A DNA stretch of 64,000 nt from Calendula officinalis (GCA_963853835.1 OY970824.1:67102884-67166883), one strand, 5' to 3'; shown: positions 36,525-49,470, counted from the stretch's first letter. The notes: a model not told the origin generated them from the letters alone. Program-made: numbers and translations.

Positions 36525-37700
36525 TGTAGGAGCTAATACCAATTTTCATTAATAAAATACAATTACAATAAGGGAAATTGACGAATACGTTTACAAAAGA
36601 TTGAAACAAACTAAATAGAACAAACAAGTACAAGGTTTTGGTTGAGTCTCGTGAAATTCACGATCCCCTTAAAATAGATTCGTTGTCTATTTCCCAGGGT
36701 AAAACAACCGAGTAGTTTTACACTACCGGATATAATCCAAGCCAGAACAAGTACCGAAATTAAGAGCGTTTTCTTGGAGAGAAAGCTGTGAAAGAAGAAG
36801 TAGGTGTAGAAGGTGTGTTTACAAATGAGACCCAAGGTCTCCTTTTATAGTGTAGAATGCCAAGTGATGTTTAATCAAAACATTAAATGCATTCAATACA
36901 ATTAAACAAGAAATCAAAACAGTAATCTGCACTAATTGCAGAATTTTCGTAACTGTTCTGCTCAGTCCTGGAACTCAGTCCGAGAACTCAGTATCAGAAG
37001 TCAGTATTGGAAGTCAGTGCAGCAGCTCAGTATCAGACTGCTGCTGCGCAGATCAGTATGAGACTGCCTGCTGCGCAGGTCAGTATCAGACTGATACTGC
37101 GTAGGTCAGTATCAGACTGCAGCTCAGTATGCGTCGAACACTCAGTGCGAGGAGGTCGGTATTGATCGGTTCAGTACTGAGGTGGTCAGTATGAAAAAAT
37201 CAGTACTGAGGAGGTCAGTACGAGACAACTGCAGTGTCGATGAGGTGCAAAAATTGACCCGCACGAGCCCGGAATTTCGGAGCTACATTCGTGCCCGCAG
37301 GTCGTACATGAGTTCAAGCCATTTCGGGCAACTCAGTCCAAATTATTTGCACCCCCCCCCCCCCCGCGCGCGTAGGCGTGCGGGTAAAACCCATGTATAA
37401 GGATTTAATCTTCCATACAACTTCCAACCTTATAAACCAACAAATGGTTTCATCTTTTTCCTATGTGGGATACTCTCCCACATCCCCCACTTCCAAGATT
37501 TCTTGTATCAAACACCCTACTTTGAGAGTCAATATCTCATTCACCACAACTCGACTTTGGACACGCTATATACCGTTGCGTAGCTCTCATATAGGAGAAC
37601 ACATAGCTACCAACCAATAACTATATATAACACATATATATATATAATTATATAGGTCCAAAGTTGGTGAAAAATCATTTTATCACAACTTTTTCCAACA
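36525..37700 (-). repeat. 5' LTR of the copia element (1,176 bp)
   Basis: Shorter than its partner by 157 bp, mainly because the GTCAGTATCAGACTGCTGC minisatellite (about 36958-37135) has fewer units. TATA box (CTATAAAAGG, minus) at 36841-36850; C-run at 37352-37366. Confidence 0.95.
36841..36850 (-). promoter_or_regulatory. TATA box in the copia 5' LTR
   Basis: CTATAAAAGG on the minus strand within the LTR, about 320 bp before the LTR end; the expected U3 promoter. Confidence 0.6.
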
Positions 37701-38405
37701 GAACGTTGGCACCTGCATTTTCATTTCAAGATAGAACCAAAGGATCATTTAAGAACCGATTAAGAACATGATGTACCTTTTCACTTATGAGTTCTTGAAT
37801 TATGAGGCTATCACTCGAAACACTGGTAATGATGTCAGCCGTACTCGTAAAATTCAAGTCAAAATAGGCCACTTCTTGTCTTAAAACTGCTTTTAAATAG
37901 ACCTTGACGCTTGTCTCTCTGATGCATGTCCTTGACCCCTCTGCAACAAAACAAAATCCATTAATTCGCTACATTTGCTTCTTTTAAAAAAGAATAACAA
38001 AAAAGAGAATAAACCAGCCAAAAAAAAACCTACCAAAAAAACACGCAACCAATTTCGCACTAGCCAAGTAACATAGATTTAAAGCATTCTGTAAACAAGA
38101 AATTGAAACCCAATTAGAATTGTTGACCATATATAAACTTAAATTTTAATCTTTATATGTAATAAATATGCTACACAGTTGGTTAATGTAATATTAACGT
38201 ACCTTGTTGATGTTGTCTGTGTAGACATGGGTAGATACAGAAGAAGAGCTTCCAATGCTGTTCATGATGGTATTGGTGAAATATAACATTACCCAATTCC
38301 TTCACCAACAGCACCTAAAAATCCGACAACCATCAGAAACATGTCGACAACATCTGCATGCATGAAAAGCCATTCTTGACTTTTCTATCTGTCTCTCTTA
38401 CTCAT

Positions 38406-40319
38406 CTTAACAGAAATTTTTTAGGAGTGTGAGGTACAGTGACACAGGTCAAATCTGAGTTTTAGGCAAGTGGGATACAGACGTTTGCAAAATCTATATA
38501 GAAAGCCAAAATAATTAAGAGGGTTATAATTAAGGTCTGTTTTTTAATATTTATAAAAGAGTTTTGCTATTACGTGCCCAATGGGCATACGATAATGAAA
38601 ATTTAATAAACTAAATTTTTTTTAATTATAACAAATTGATATTTATAAGTCATTAATACTTTTGTGTTATACCGATTTTATTTTTACCATTATTGAAAAT
38701 AAATGTTTTTGATGAATTAAATGCAGGAACATAAAAAAATATTAAATAATAATATGATGTGCCCTGGGACACATATTAGAAAATCTCATTTATAAATATT
38801 AGTCTTTCTTCTATAATTATACAACTCCAACTTGTTCTTTAGTTAAGGCATCAAATACGACGACTTTCAGTTTTTTGATTTTTTATGACGAATATAATAA
38901 GGGTTAGGCATATGGAGTATAATATATAAATTGCTGGTTTTTTGAGAGTTATTATTTAAGGGTTAGTTAGTTAATTACAATGACGATCTTAGGCATGGCC
39001 ATAACTTCAGCCGCCTATGAAAATATGTGTAAGTTTACTTAGATCAATATAACTCTAATGAAATATAAAAAAAGGGGCACACTAAAGGGCCCAAAGGTAA
39101 AAAAAAACGGATATATAGCTTAGGGATTGAAACAACAAATTTAAATTGGCTGGAAAAATCGTACTCCATTCGTCCTATAAAAAACTTCCCATATCACCAT
39201 AAATTTTTGTTCCACAAAAAACTTCTCATTTCCTACATTTGGTGGGTTCCACAAAATAAAATACTATTATTACTAAAGACTCCACCACTAACTATCTTTC
39301 TTTCTTCAAACCAATCTTATATTTTAATCCAAATTATTACCAATGATCCAACCATTAACTATCACCTTAAAACTTGTGACAAAATAAAATGAGAAGTTTT
39401 TTGTGGGACGGAGCAAATACTTACTTGGAAAAAAGTTTACTTTAGATACACACTTATCAAAATTAATTGGACTATCACCTTTGTCAAAAGAGAAATGATA
39501 TCAAAATTAATATGGAGAATTAGGTACCGCTAATTTCGCTGCTTGAGATGTTCCCTCTATTTCGGTAAGAGGTAGGATTGGTAAAATTAAATTAATATTA
39601 GATTTAGATCCGCTCTTAATTGCTCAACATAATTTGTTCAACAGCTTAACCTCCCATTCAATTCAATGGGTATACATTACAAGCCTACCCTCTGAAATAT
39701 AAAGTGCCTCACAGCTTCCCTTAATCGATCTTACTCTTAGTTTGTTCTTCTCTTTATTAATTTAATATTGGTAAGGATATTATTGTATTCATTGTATTTA
39801 ATTCTTTCCATTTATCTCCTCCTAATCATAGGAGTAATTGTTGTAATCTCTATGATATATAGTTATTATATACCATATCCTACCCACTCTATAGAGCATG
39901 GGTCTTGACTCTTGACCATCATTCACATATGGTATCAGCCTAACAAAATATTCACCCAACCAATTTCGATTTTTCTTTCCTTTGGCACTTTTTCTCTGCC
40001 GAACTCCATCCCAAAAATCTAATTCTTCTCCAATGGCTGGCGGCTCTTCTTCTAACTTGTCCACCACTGAAACCCAATTTTCGACTTCTTATTCTTATTT
40101 CTTTCAAGACCTCGTACTTTTTAATGTACTCGTGTTTTTTTATATATTATAAAATCGTACTTTTTAATTAATTTTTTGACACGGAGCAGATCCAAGAGTT
40201 AGCGGTCTCATTTATGGAGCAACAATACTTGGAGGTCCCAAATTCGAATACTATGAGCAACAAAAATATACCCCCTGTGGTCAAAGAGGTTCACCTGCAA
40301 AGCAAGTGGTCGTCCTGGG
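38406..40319. other. Spacer between ABCB copies, part 1
   Basis: AT-rich. It should hold the old promoter of the pseudogene. A short inverted repeat (AAAACTTCCCAT ... ATGAGAAGTTTTTTGTGGGACGGAG, 39181-39415) looks like a mariner-type MITE with CTCCGTC-like ends. No gene seen. Confidence 0.45.
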
Positions 40320-40620
40320 CAGGACCGTCCGTGAGCATGGGCGACAAGGGCGGTCGCCCAGGGCCCACGAAATTTAGGGCCCACTTTCAAAAGATTAGCC
40401 CATTTCAACATATATAAACTCATTTTAATCAAGATAAATCCAACGAAATATTGAAAATAGGCGGACTACAGGGTCCAATCCGGACATTTATCACGGGGAT
40501 CGGGGCGACACTTTTAATTTGGTGGAAATTTTTTAGTTATTTGGAAGGAAAAAAAATATTCTTCAGGGGCCCATTTTTAAAATTTTGCCCAGGGCCCAAT
40601 AATTGATTGGACCGGCCCTG
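40320..40620. mobile_element. hAT-type MITE (GGGCCC-rich)
   Basis: 301 bp. Ends CAGGACCGTCC and GGACCGGCCCTG are inverted repeats. Flanking 8-mers GTCCTGGG and ATCCCGGG agree at 6 of 8 bases, as in an old hAT duplication. Contains repeated GGGCCCA. Confidence 0.65.
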
Positions 40621-40727
40621 ATCCCGGGATTAATCGCCTCGCAAATACGAGTCGAAACTGCAATGGGAGCAGGTAAACGGCCGACCATAAGGCCCAACTT
40701 AAAAGGGTCATACTATTGCCTTGATCG

Positions 40728-41026
40728 TAGGGGTGAGCACGGTCTAGAAAGATACGAACCGAACCAGAACCGAACCAAAAGATACCAAACAATAAATGAT
40801 GAATTTTCAAAACCGAAGCCGAACTAATTACTCGTTTTCGGTTTTGGTTTGGTTTGGTTTGGTTTGAGTTGAGTTTTTTTGCCTAAATGCTCATTTTATC
40901 TGAGGACCGAATCAAACCGAAACCGATAAAACCGAAACCAAAAATGAAGTATTTTCAAAACTGAAACCGAACCGATTACATGTTTTCGGGTCGGTTTGAT
41001 TTTTTTGGTCCAAATATTCAGCCCTA
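40728..41026. mobile_element. hAT-type MITE (GAACCGAACC-rich)
   Basis: 299 bp. Ends TAGGGGTGAGCA and TTCAGCCCTA are inverted. Flanks CTTGATCG and CTTGATTA match at 6 of 8 bases. Interior repeats of AACCGAACC. Confidence 0.75.
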
Positions 41027-41879
41027 CTTGATTAGAGTTATGAGACCCACTTTAGATGGATACGAATCCCGTAACGAGACGGAGCTTGTGGCAAATAGCC
41101 GTAGTGGTTTGGCCCAACTGACGAGTCAAAATTTTATCCATTTATATCCTCAATTTTGAATTCTACCCAAATTTAAGCTTCTTTCTTATTTTCATTGATT
41201 GTGTAATAAATTCAAATGTCAGAAAATCACGCAGTTGTCAATATTCATTTCTGAAGAAATTGCAAAACCTAATAGAATCGCCTATGAAAGACAAACTATT
41301 CTAACAGGGAAACTACTGGAAAGCATTAAAGTAATAATAAAAAATCTCTATTTTGACTTTTGAACATCTCTATCATCGTTTCCGTTTTTGCGTCATTTTT
41401 ATTTTATTTATGAATCCATAGCATTTGCAACTTGTCACATTCAATTTTAAATCCGCCACTAGTAAAAATCAAAGGCTTAAATGGTGGTACCATCAAGCCT
41501 TAAGGCATAGAAATCATGGCGAGTCATCTCATTTTTCAAGACTTGACTTAAGACATCAATTTTTTATATCTTAATCTCGTCCGCAGATCCCAACACTCCA
41601 CCAGTGAGCTAGAATGGTTAATTGGTTCATTATCAACCTCCCTTATACTTAACCACTAAAATTACCCTCTGATGTATGCATTATTAAGACTACCCGTAAT
41701 TAGATGTTGGAATCTAACAATAGTGGAAGTTTCATTTCTTTCAATTACATTTGGAATTAAACAAGTTGTGGAAATTGATAATAGTCGTGGAATCTTTTTC
41801 TTTTATTTGGTATACCCATCGAAACCGTGTAAAAGTTTCATGGGTAGATTGGTTACGTTATCCTTTGTAATGTTTTAAT

Positions 41880-41995
41880 CTAGCAGTTTGCTAGATTCGA
41901 GTTTTAATTAATAATAGTTTGGAGGTCTTCGGGGGGGTGATGGCTATGCCGTAGCTCGATCCGTTGCCTTCTTTTTTGCTGGTAAAAAAAAAACA
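41880..41995 (+). repeat. LINE/SINE-like 3' tail
   Basis: TTTTTTGCTGG followed by TA8-9 (poly-A tail at about 41983-41994) resembles plant LINE/SINE 3' ends. The body upstream has no clear ORF. Confidence 0.3.
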
Positions 41996-42924
41996 AATCG
42001 TGGAAATTTGGTGTTAAGAAACTAAAATATTTTTATCATTTCACAAATTAAAATTGTTATCTTTGACGTCCCGAAGTTGAACATATTATTGTGTTTCATA
42101 ACAAATTTTTTGTATGACTTTTGGGAGTCAATACACTATGTTTCAAATATTTTAATAGTAAATAAAAATTTAATAGTAAATAAAATTTACTTTATTAGCT
42201 ACTATAATCAATGATTGATGAATTGTTGGGACACAAGTATCTTGTTCAGTATGCAGTGAAACAATGGAACCTGAAAGAGAAGAGCCCAGGTGTACACCAA
42301 GGTCAAAATTGTCCAAAAAGAATCATGACTTATGATTATTGTGAATTTCTTTGCCTGCAATCTACATAAATGCAAAAAGCTATGCACCGCCAAATGCTTT
42401 AATACAGATGTTTCATGCCACTAAAGTTATTAATTTGACAAATGTAAGTTTTTTGTAAAGTGTTTAATCTTCTTTTTCCCATCAAAATGTTGACTTTTAT
42501 TGGTCAAACATATTTAGTTTCATGGCAACTAGATTGTGACTACTTTAAACAAAATTACATCATCATTTATCTGTAGATTTATGAGATCTTGTGTATTTTT
42601 GTTTTTGTCTATATTTCCACCATTTGATGGTTTTGATGTGTATTATTACTATTATTTTCTTTATTTTCTTGTATAATTTGAAAATCACACTTTTACCATG
42701 TTAAAGAATCTTGTATGCAGATTGTTATGACTTTTTGCAATTCAATTAACAATAAGCCAAAATTCTTTATTTTTGCATAGTTTTTGTGACATACTTTTCA
42801 TTTTGACCCGTTTGAGACATTACCCATTTGAGACAATACTAATTCGATTCTAAATCCTAATGAATTAACAGAACAGTAATACAAAAAAAATCTTCAATTT
42901 GTTCGCCGCAAAATATAATTATGA

Positions 42925-42960
42925 GGTACCCGCCGCCGCATTGCGCGGGTACCCTGCTAG
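42925..42960 (+). mobile_element. Helitron 3' terminus
   Basis: A perfect 9 bp stem (GGTACCCGC at 42925-42933, GCGGGTACC at 42945-42953) precedes CTAG (42957-42960) and then T, the classic Helitron 3' end. The 5' end of this copy was not identified in the upstream spacer. Confidence 0.75.
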
Positions 42961-43153
42961 TAATTTATCTATGTATGTATATCAAATTTACAAAAGAATA
43001 TAGATTTATTGATTTTTATTATAATTTATATATGAAGTTTACAGAAAATATTACATCTAAATTTATAATAATATATGTTATCTTTTTAAAATAATCATTT
43101 AAAAAAACTTAAATTTCATAACGTGTCACAAAAAAACTCTTAATCTTATGTCG

Positions 43154-43425
43154 CGGGGCCGGCCCAAGGGGTGTTCAAAAGGTGCATGTGAACAGGGCCC
43201 ACCGAAATTAGGGGCCCAATATTTTTGTTCCATATGTATTAGTAATTTATAATATCATTTTTTTATTAACACAAGTAATACTAGGTTATAGCAGGATTAA
43301 CAAACGCACAAAACTACAATAAAAGATTTTAAAATTTTTATTTATAATTTTTGATCATTTACGTTTTAGGGCCTATTTTATCAGAAAATGTACTGGGCAT
43401 CTAAAAGTTCCGGACCGTAGCTCCT
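43154..43425. repeat. GGGCCC-rich hAT-like repeat
   Basis: Starts GGGGCCGGCCCAAGGGGTG and ends TTCCGGACCG; related in sequence to 26105-26386. Termini degraded, no clear duplication. Confidence 0.45.
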
Positions 43426-43749
43426 AACACCTCCACCATTGTGTGTAATTTCTTCTACTGAAGTTCATTGACTTGATTTATACGTTTTGAGCGTAATGGC
43501 TAGGATGGACTAATATTTTTCGTTTGGGTTTCAAGTCGACAGAATTGTTGACTTGTACTTGTTTGTGCAGCATATTCACAAGTACAATATGATCATGATA
43601 TTTATTAAAATGGTTCATATGGATTTTGTTACAACTATTTCATCTCAATTGCTAGTAGATCGTTTTCGCAGCAGCGAGCCAGCGACCATACACATTTTGC
43701 TGCAAATCTAAAAAATATATTGCTCTTGTTTTAAATAAATACTTGCAAC

Positions 43750-46700
43750 TTATTTAGGCTTTTGAAGGCTAACCAAGGAGAAATAAGTTCCAGTGGGCCC
43801 TTTTGCTAGCAAGGAGCCATGGTTCCCCTTTTCCACCACCTTCCCCTTCTCCAAGACCGCAATTGTATCACAACTTTGTATGGTACTCAACCGGTGGGCC
43901 ACCACCACACTTGTCCGCCCCACCATCATTCTCTCGAGTGCATCTTGCACCACTTTCTCTGATTGACTATCCAGTGCACTTGTCGCTTCATCTAGTAACA
44001 AAATAGTTGGGTTTTTCAATACTGCACGGGCTATAGCAATGCGTTGTTTTTGTCCTCCAGATAGTTGCACCCCTCGGTCGCCACACCATGTATCATACCC
44101 GTTTTTCAAATTTGTTATAAAATCATGAGCATTCGCTGCTTTTGCAGCCTCGATGATCTCTGATTCGCTAACTTCTTCGGAAGCCCCGTATATGATGTTT
44201 TCACGTATACTACCTGCAAACAATGTCGGCTCTTGGCTCACGAGTGCAATATATTTCCTTAGAGTTCTTAAATGGTACGATCTTATATTTCGTCCGTCGA
44301 TTCTCACAACCCCTTTTATCGGGTCATAAAATCGCTCGATCAGCCCGATTATGGTTGACTTCCCGGACCCGCTTTGTCCGACCATTGCAGTTGATTTCCC
44401 TGCTATGATATTGAGAGAAAACCCTCTAAAGATCATGACATCGGGACGAGCTGGGTAAGCAAAGTCCACATTGTGTACCTCTATATGGCCCGTTATGATA
44501 TCGGGCTTCTTAGCATCAGGGTCATCGGGCTCTATCAAAGTGTAACGGTCCAACACAGCGAACACAGACTGCACTGCATTGGACCCTTTGGCTAGATCAT
44601 TTGTCATGGCCCCAGCATCCGCGATAACCTTCCCAGTGCTTATCAAGATCAAAAAAGTCTGAAAAAGGGCTTTTGACCCGAGTTGACCGTCACTAATCAA
44701 TTTCCCGCCATACCAATAGTCTAGAGCCCAAGTACAAACCATGAGGCTTTGAGCAAACCCGAGCCCGAATCCAGCATACCAAGCTTGCTTAGTGCTTTCA
44801 CGCATTGTGGCTTTTTGGGTCTCTTGAAGCATATTGAGGATTCGGGTTTGAGATGAGAATGCAGTCACTGTACGGAGATTTGAGACCGCTTCGGCTGCGA
44901 GCTTGCTGCTTTCTTCTTGTGATTTTACGGCTTTATGTGACATGTTTTTTAACATAACTCGTTTGAAATAGTAACACGTGATTATAATCGGCTGAACCGC
45001 GATCATAACTACTGCCAATCTCCAAGAAATCACCAAACCCATCGTGCAAGCAATCGTGACTGAAGAAAATGTTTGAATTAAAAGAGACGTTCGGTCACTC
45101 ACCAACGACCGCACCTGCAAAATCATTGTTAAATTAATGTTTCTTCACTCATGGACATTATTTGGAATTTTTTTCAGAACTAACAGAAATTTTAGAAAAA
45201 TTAGCGTTTCTGGTGTTTTTTTTTTTACTTTTCAAAAGTAGGGTATCCGGGTTTTTATAACCAGGAATGTATGTCACCCATGATGTGCCACATGTCACTA
45301 TGTCAGAGTACCGATCTGTCACCCACTTTCAGGGTTTTTAAATCCTACCTGTACACACCAACCCGATTTTATTACCGCACCCACCCGGAAGGTTAATTTT
45401 GAGTTTCCAGGAAAACCCGGGAACTGGGTGACAGATACAGTGCAATAAACAGTGACACATAGCCAGACATTCCGGGTTTTAAAAACCTAGATACCATACT
45501 CTTGAAAGACTGAAAAAATCACCATACAAAAGCTAATTTTTCTAAAAGTTCTATTATTTATGAAAAAAAATTCTACTGGTATTATTTGTTTTTGATGAAA
45601 TAAAAGATTAGTAAAATTTGTACCACATTGGCATCTTTAGCGAGCCTGGAACAGATAGCTCCGCTTGAATTTTGGTCCAGATCAAACCACCCGATTTCAA
45701 AGGTGAGTATACCTGACAACATCCTTTCACGAACCCTTTTTGTTAAATACTCACCCATGGCTGCAAAATTATAATGTTGGATGATGTTTATTACCATCGA
45801 AAAAATTGCCAAACCAGCATACGACAATGCAAAAATCATCGTTTTACGCTTGATCTCATCATGATCTGACAAGAAATACACCGATATCATTGAGCCCGTT
45901 GCAAAAGCATTAAGTGGCTGAATCAGACCGAACAAAATCGCACCTACACTCCCAAACAACGCATTCTTCCATTCAGGAATGCTCATTGTTAAAAGTCTCT
46001 TAAAAGACGGCAACGGGAGGTCTTGGTTGGCTCGTGAGGGGAAGTTCTCGGTTCCTCCGTGGCTAATTACCGAGCTCGCGGAGCTTGACCGGCTGACCAT
46101 CGAGTGCTGACGGCTGCCCGAGTTGACCGAAGATGGTCCAGATGGGTTAGGGGGTTCATCGTTCGGCTTGGTTTCTTGGAGGCGAACGAGGGATGTGTAG
46201 AAACCGTGTTCAAGTTGAATGAGGTCATCATGGGACCCGGACTCAACCACCTGACCATCCTGGACCACCACTATCACATCGGCGTTTTTAATTGTTGTAA
46301 GGCGGTGAGCTATGACGATGGTGGTTCGACCAACAGAAGCACGGTCAAGTGCTTCTTGAACAATCCGTTCTGATTCTGTGTCGAGTGCACTTGTTGCTTC
46401 GTCCAACAGAAGGATACGAGGCGATTTGATTATTGCACGAGCAATTGCAATTCTTTGTTTTTGCCCACCTGACATTTGAACTCCTCTTTCACCAACCTGA
46501 ACAAATTTAACGATATTCAGTAAGAATCTAAGTTCTGATTCTTATTTTTACCCTTTTCATTAATTAAACAAAAACCCAGCCGGCTTGACATAAAAATCCG
46601 ATTGCCAGTCAGATCGAAAACATTCGATTTTTCTAAAAAAAAATTCAAATAAAATTATGAATTTTATATATATGTTTTGGAATCTTAAAAATATTCAATT

Positions 46701-49385
46701 TAGTTGAAAAATAGGATTGGTTTTTTTTTTTTATAATTCCTTATGGTACTTGTATAACATTTACATATTTATAATTGCATCGTAAATACTCAATATTGTT
46801 ATTCAATTCGACCGGTCGGCTCATCCAGTCCGGTTCGAACTTAATTATTAAAGACACTAGGCAGTTCAATCCAAAAACCAGGTTTTAAAACATTGACCAT
46901 AACAACTAACATGTGGAAAGAAAGATACATATATTTCAAAGATGGAAAAAGAACCTGAGTATCATAACCCTGAGACAACTGAGAGATGAAATTATGAGCA
47001 TTTGAAGCTTTTGAAGCTTCAATCACTTCTTCCATGGCTGCATCTTCTTTGCCAAAAAGTATGTTTTCTTTAATGGAGGTGGCGAATAAAGCGGGTTCTT
47101 GACTCACCAAACCCATTTGTGACCTCAACCATTTTAGTTGAAGTTTATCAATCCCCACCCCATCTACACAAATCTCTCCACTTTCAGGATCATAAAACCT
47201 CTCCAATAATGCAATCACCGTCGATTTACCAGACCCACTGCCACCCACCAACGCAACCGTCTTCCCTGCCGGAACTTTTAAATTAAAGTTTTTAAATATC
47301 ACAGATTCGGGTCTCGATGGATAAGCAAAATTTATGTTCTTAAATTCAACTTCTCCTAAGACTTGTTGTAATATCTCGCCTTCCATGTTGTCTGAATCAA
47401 TTTCAGGAACTCTTTTGATCACTTTACGTATACGTTCGCTGGCAACCATTGCTTCAGCAAAGTACTTCACGTAGGACAATGCAGTACCCAGTGCCCTGTT
47501 TAATTATTAATGAAATCTCGGCAATTACCAAAAAAAAAAAAAAAAAAACAAACAAAACAAAACAAAAACAAAGCAAAAACAAAAAATCTTTAAACACACA
47601 ATTGTTAGTGTTTTAGTTTCACATAAATAAATGAAGTTGCAAAATGATTTAAGTATACTATGGCCATGTTTGGGAAAACTTATTAAGGGAGCTTTTTTTA
47701 AGAAAATAAAATTATTTTGTCAAATTAAAATTACTACTCCAATCCTATATGTCAATTTTGTTTTTCTTTTGAGCCCTGCCCATTAACAACATTTCATTAA
47801 CCTTATATTAATTTAAGTAAGTTTGCATATATATATATATAGACTTAATTTTTGATCAGATGCTCATACGGGCCTAATGTATGGTGTTCTGATATATATA
47901 TTTTTTAAAATGAAAAGATAGAAGACAAAGGGACAAGGAACGTTTCTTTTCATCCAAAATCTTCCATCGAAAATTGTGATGAAATCATTTCCTTTTACGT
48001 CTTTTTGCTTCCAACTTGAAAACATAGAAAATAAAATAACTTATCTCCTAAACATGCAGAAAATTCGTTTTGACAGAATATACCAGAATGAAAAGAGAAT
48101 TACATTCCACCATTGGCAATGGAAGCTATAACAGAAAACACTGTTCCTCCTTTAACTCCATGATACATCACCAACCTGCTACCGTACCATGACATGAAAG
48201 CCCAAACGCCATAAACAATACCGTTACTACCAATCGCCAGTCCTTTAGCCAAACCCTGCTTTAAACCCAGCTTCACACTGCCTTGTAAAGCATCAGAGTA
48301 CTCTGTTAATGCCTTCTTTTCACCCACAAATGAATAAACTGTCCTCACAGACGAAATCGCCTGCTCTGCCACCACACCAGCCTTATTATACTCCTCTTTT
48401 ATCTTTCTTGATAACCTCATCAGAACCCTTCCATAGATCAATCCAGGTATAATTAGAAGGATGATAAATGGAAGCCCCACAATCGTTAATCTCCAAAGTA
48501 ATATAAACGACACCACATATGCTCCAACAAAATACGACATATTCATCACGAAAACCGGCACCTGCGTTTTTATTTCAAAATTAAAACGACTTTTTTAAAA
48601 ACCCAAGCTAGTAATTTTATTACAAATAATTAAGGCTGTATTACATAGCTGAAATTCCAAGGGTTTATTTCGGTTAATTAATTAATAACATGGACGTACC
48701 TTTTCACTAATGACTTCTTGAATAATAAGACTATCACTAGAAACACTAGTGATTATCTCAGATGTGCTTGTAACTTTCAAATCAAAATAACTAACATCTT
48801 GCCTTAATACCGCTTTTAAATAAGTCATTCTTAATCTCGATGCCTGCCTATCTGCTGTCCTTGCCCAACAATACCCCTCTGCAACAAAACTCATAATAAT
48901 AACATTATATTTCTATCTTTATAATTCCGAAAGTTGCATCTTACCTCCCTCATTTGAAGTGATTGGTTATTGTTGTTCTATCTTTCTAATAACATGAGAA
49001 AATTAAAAAATAAAAGAATTTTGAGTACCGGTAAAAGATGCAACCAAAATCCCAATAGCTATGTAACAAAGAGTTACAGCATTCTGTAGAGGAACAAAAA
49101 GTTAAAAACCATAACTGATATTTTGTTTTTATTATATATATAACATTAATTAACCTGGTTCATTTTGTCAGTAAACACACTTGTGGATAAAGAAGAAGAG
49201 TCTCCAATAGTGTTCATCATTCTGCTGGTGATTACTAACATCACGGGTACCGCGACACCATCACAAACTGCACCTAAAAACCCGACCGCCATCAGAACCC
49301 GGTCAACGCCATCAGCATGCATGAAAATTGACCGCAATGATCCATTGCTGATCTTCCTGTTTCTATCTCTACTCTGTTCACTCAT
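43750..49385 (-). CDS. ABCB-type full ABC transporter, intact, 7 exons
   Basis: Exons: 49155-49385, 49029-49083, 48700-48878, 48104-48561, 46955-47495, 45624-46496, 43750-45114. Phases match and give 1,233 residues in TMD-NBD-TMD-NBD order. NBD1 has VGGSGSGKST, MSGGQKQR, LLLDEATSALD and VIAHRLTT. NBD2 has VGQSGSGKST, LSGGQKQR, LLLDEATSALD and VVAHRLST. All ATP-binding motifs are intact. Family: plant MDR/P-glycoprotein type, closest in style to the ABCB15/ABCB18 group; such proteins export small molecules or auxin across the plasma membrane, but the substrate cannot be read from sequence. It starts MSEQSRDRNRKISNGSLRSIF. A TATA box lies 86 bp upstream. Its NBD2 end shares a 519 bp identical tract with the pseudogene at 26492. 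Confidence 0.95.
45200..45536. mobile_element. Long-TIR MITE in ABCB intron 6
   Basis: About 60 bp imperfect inverted ends sharing TTAGCNTTT...CTTTCAA-AGTA-GGTATC-GGTTTTTA. About 337 bp. Not present in the equivalent introns of the other ABCB copies. Possibly Mutator-like. Confidence 0.6.
47665..47700. repeat. Left-end fragment of the GGCCATGTTTGG MITE family
   Basis: GGCCATGTTTGGGAAAACTTATTAAGGG matches the left arm of the MITE at 7944; the right arm is missing. Lies in ABCB intron 4. Confidence 0.6.
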
Positions 49386-49470
49386 ATTAAATCAATACGT
49401 GAATTCTGAGGTTTTTCAAAAGTGAGAGGTTGGAAGGACAAAGGACAAATTGTAGTTGTATGCAAGAGTG

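Larger units (their letters stand above)
31110..37700 (-). mobile_element. Ty1/copia retrotransposon lacking gag, inserted in an ABCB exon
   Basis: 6,591 bp, with LTRs at both ends (31110-32442 and 36525-37700), flanked by a perfect 5 bp duplication GAACG (31105-31109, 37701-37705). The internal part is 4,082 bp and encodes protease, integrase, RT and RNase H, but no gag and no standard initiator-Met primer site after the 5' LTR. The polypurine tract (minus TGTGGGGGAT) lies at 32443-32452. It sits in exon 4 of the pseudogene, in the same orientation. Confidence 0.95.
26492..38405 (-). pseudogene. ABCB transporter pseudogene interrupted by a copia element
   Basis: Same seven-exon plan as its two neighbours. 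Exon 1: 38203-38405 (stop at codon 7, then internal loss). Exon 2: 38034-38088. Exon 3: 37777-37940 (15 bp missing). Exon 4: 37706-37712 plus 30706-31109, split by the copia insertion and lacking about 47 bp. Exon 5: 30084-30616 (8 bp deletion removes the NBD1 Walker A). Exon 6: 28450-29291 (8 bp and 5 bp deletions). Exon 7: 26492-27879 (two extra G at 27861-27865). NBD2 downstream is otherwise well preserved, with SGGQKQR, LLLDEATSALD and AHRLST. No functional protein can be made. The excellent state of NBD2 fits recent conversion with the gene at 43750-49385. Confidence 0.95.
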
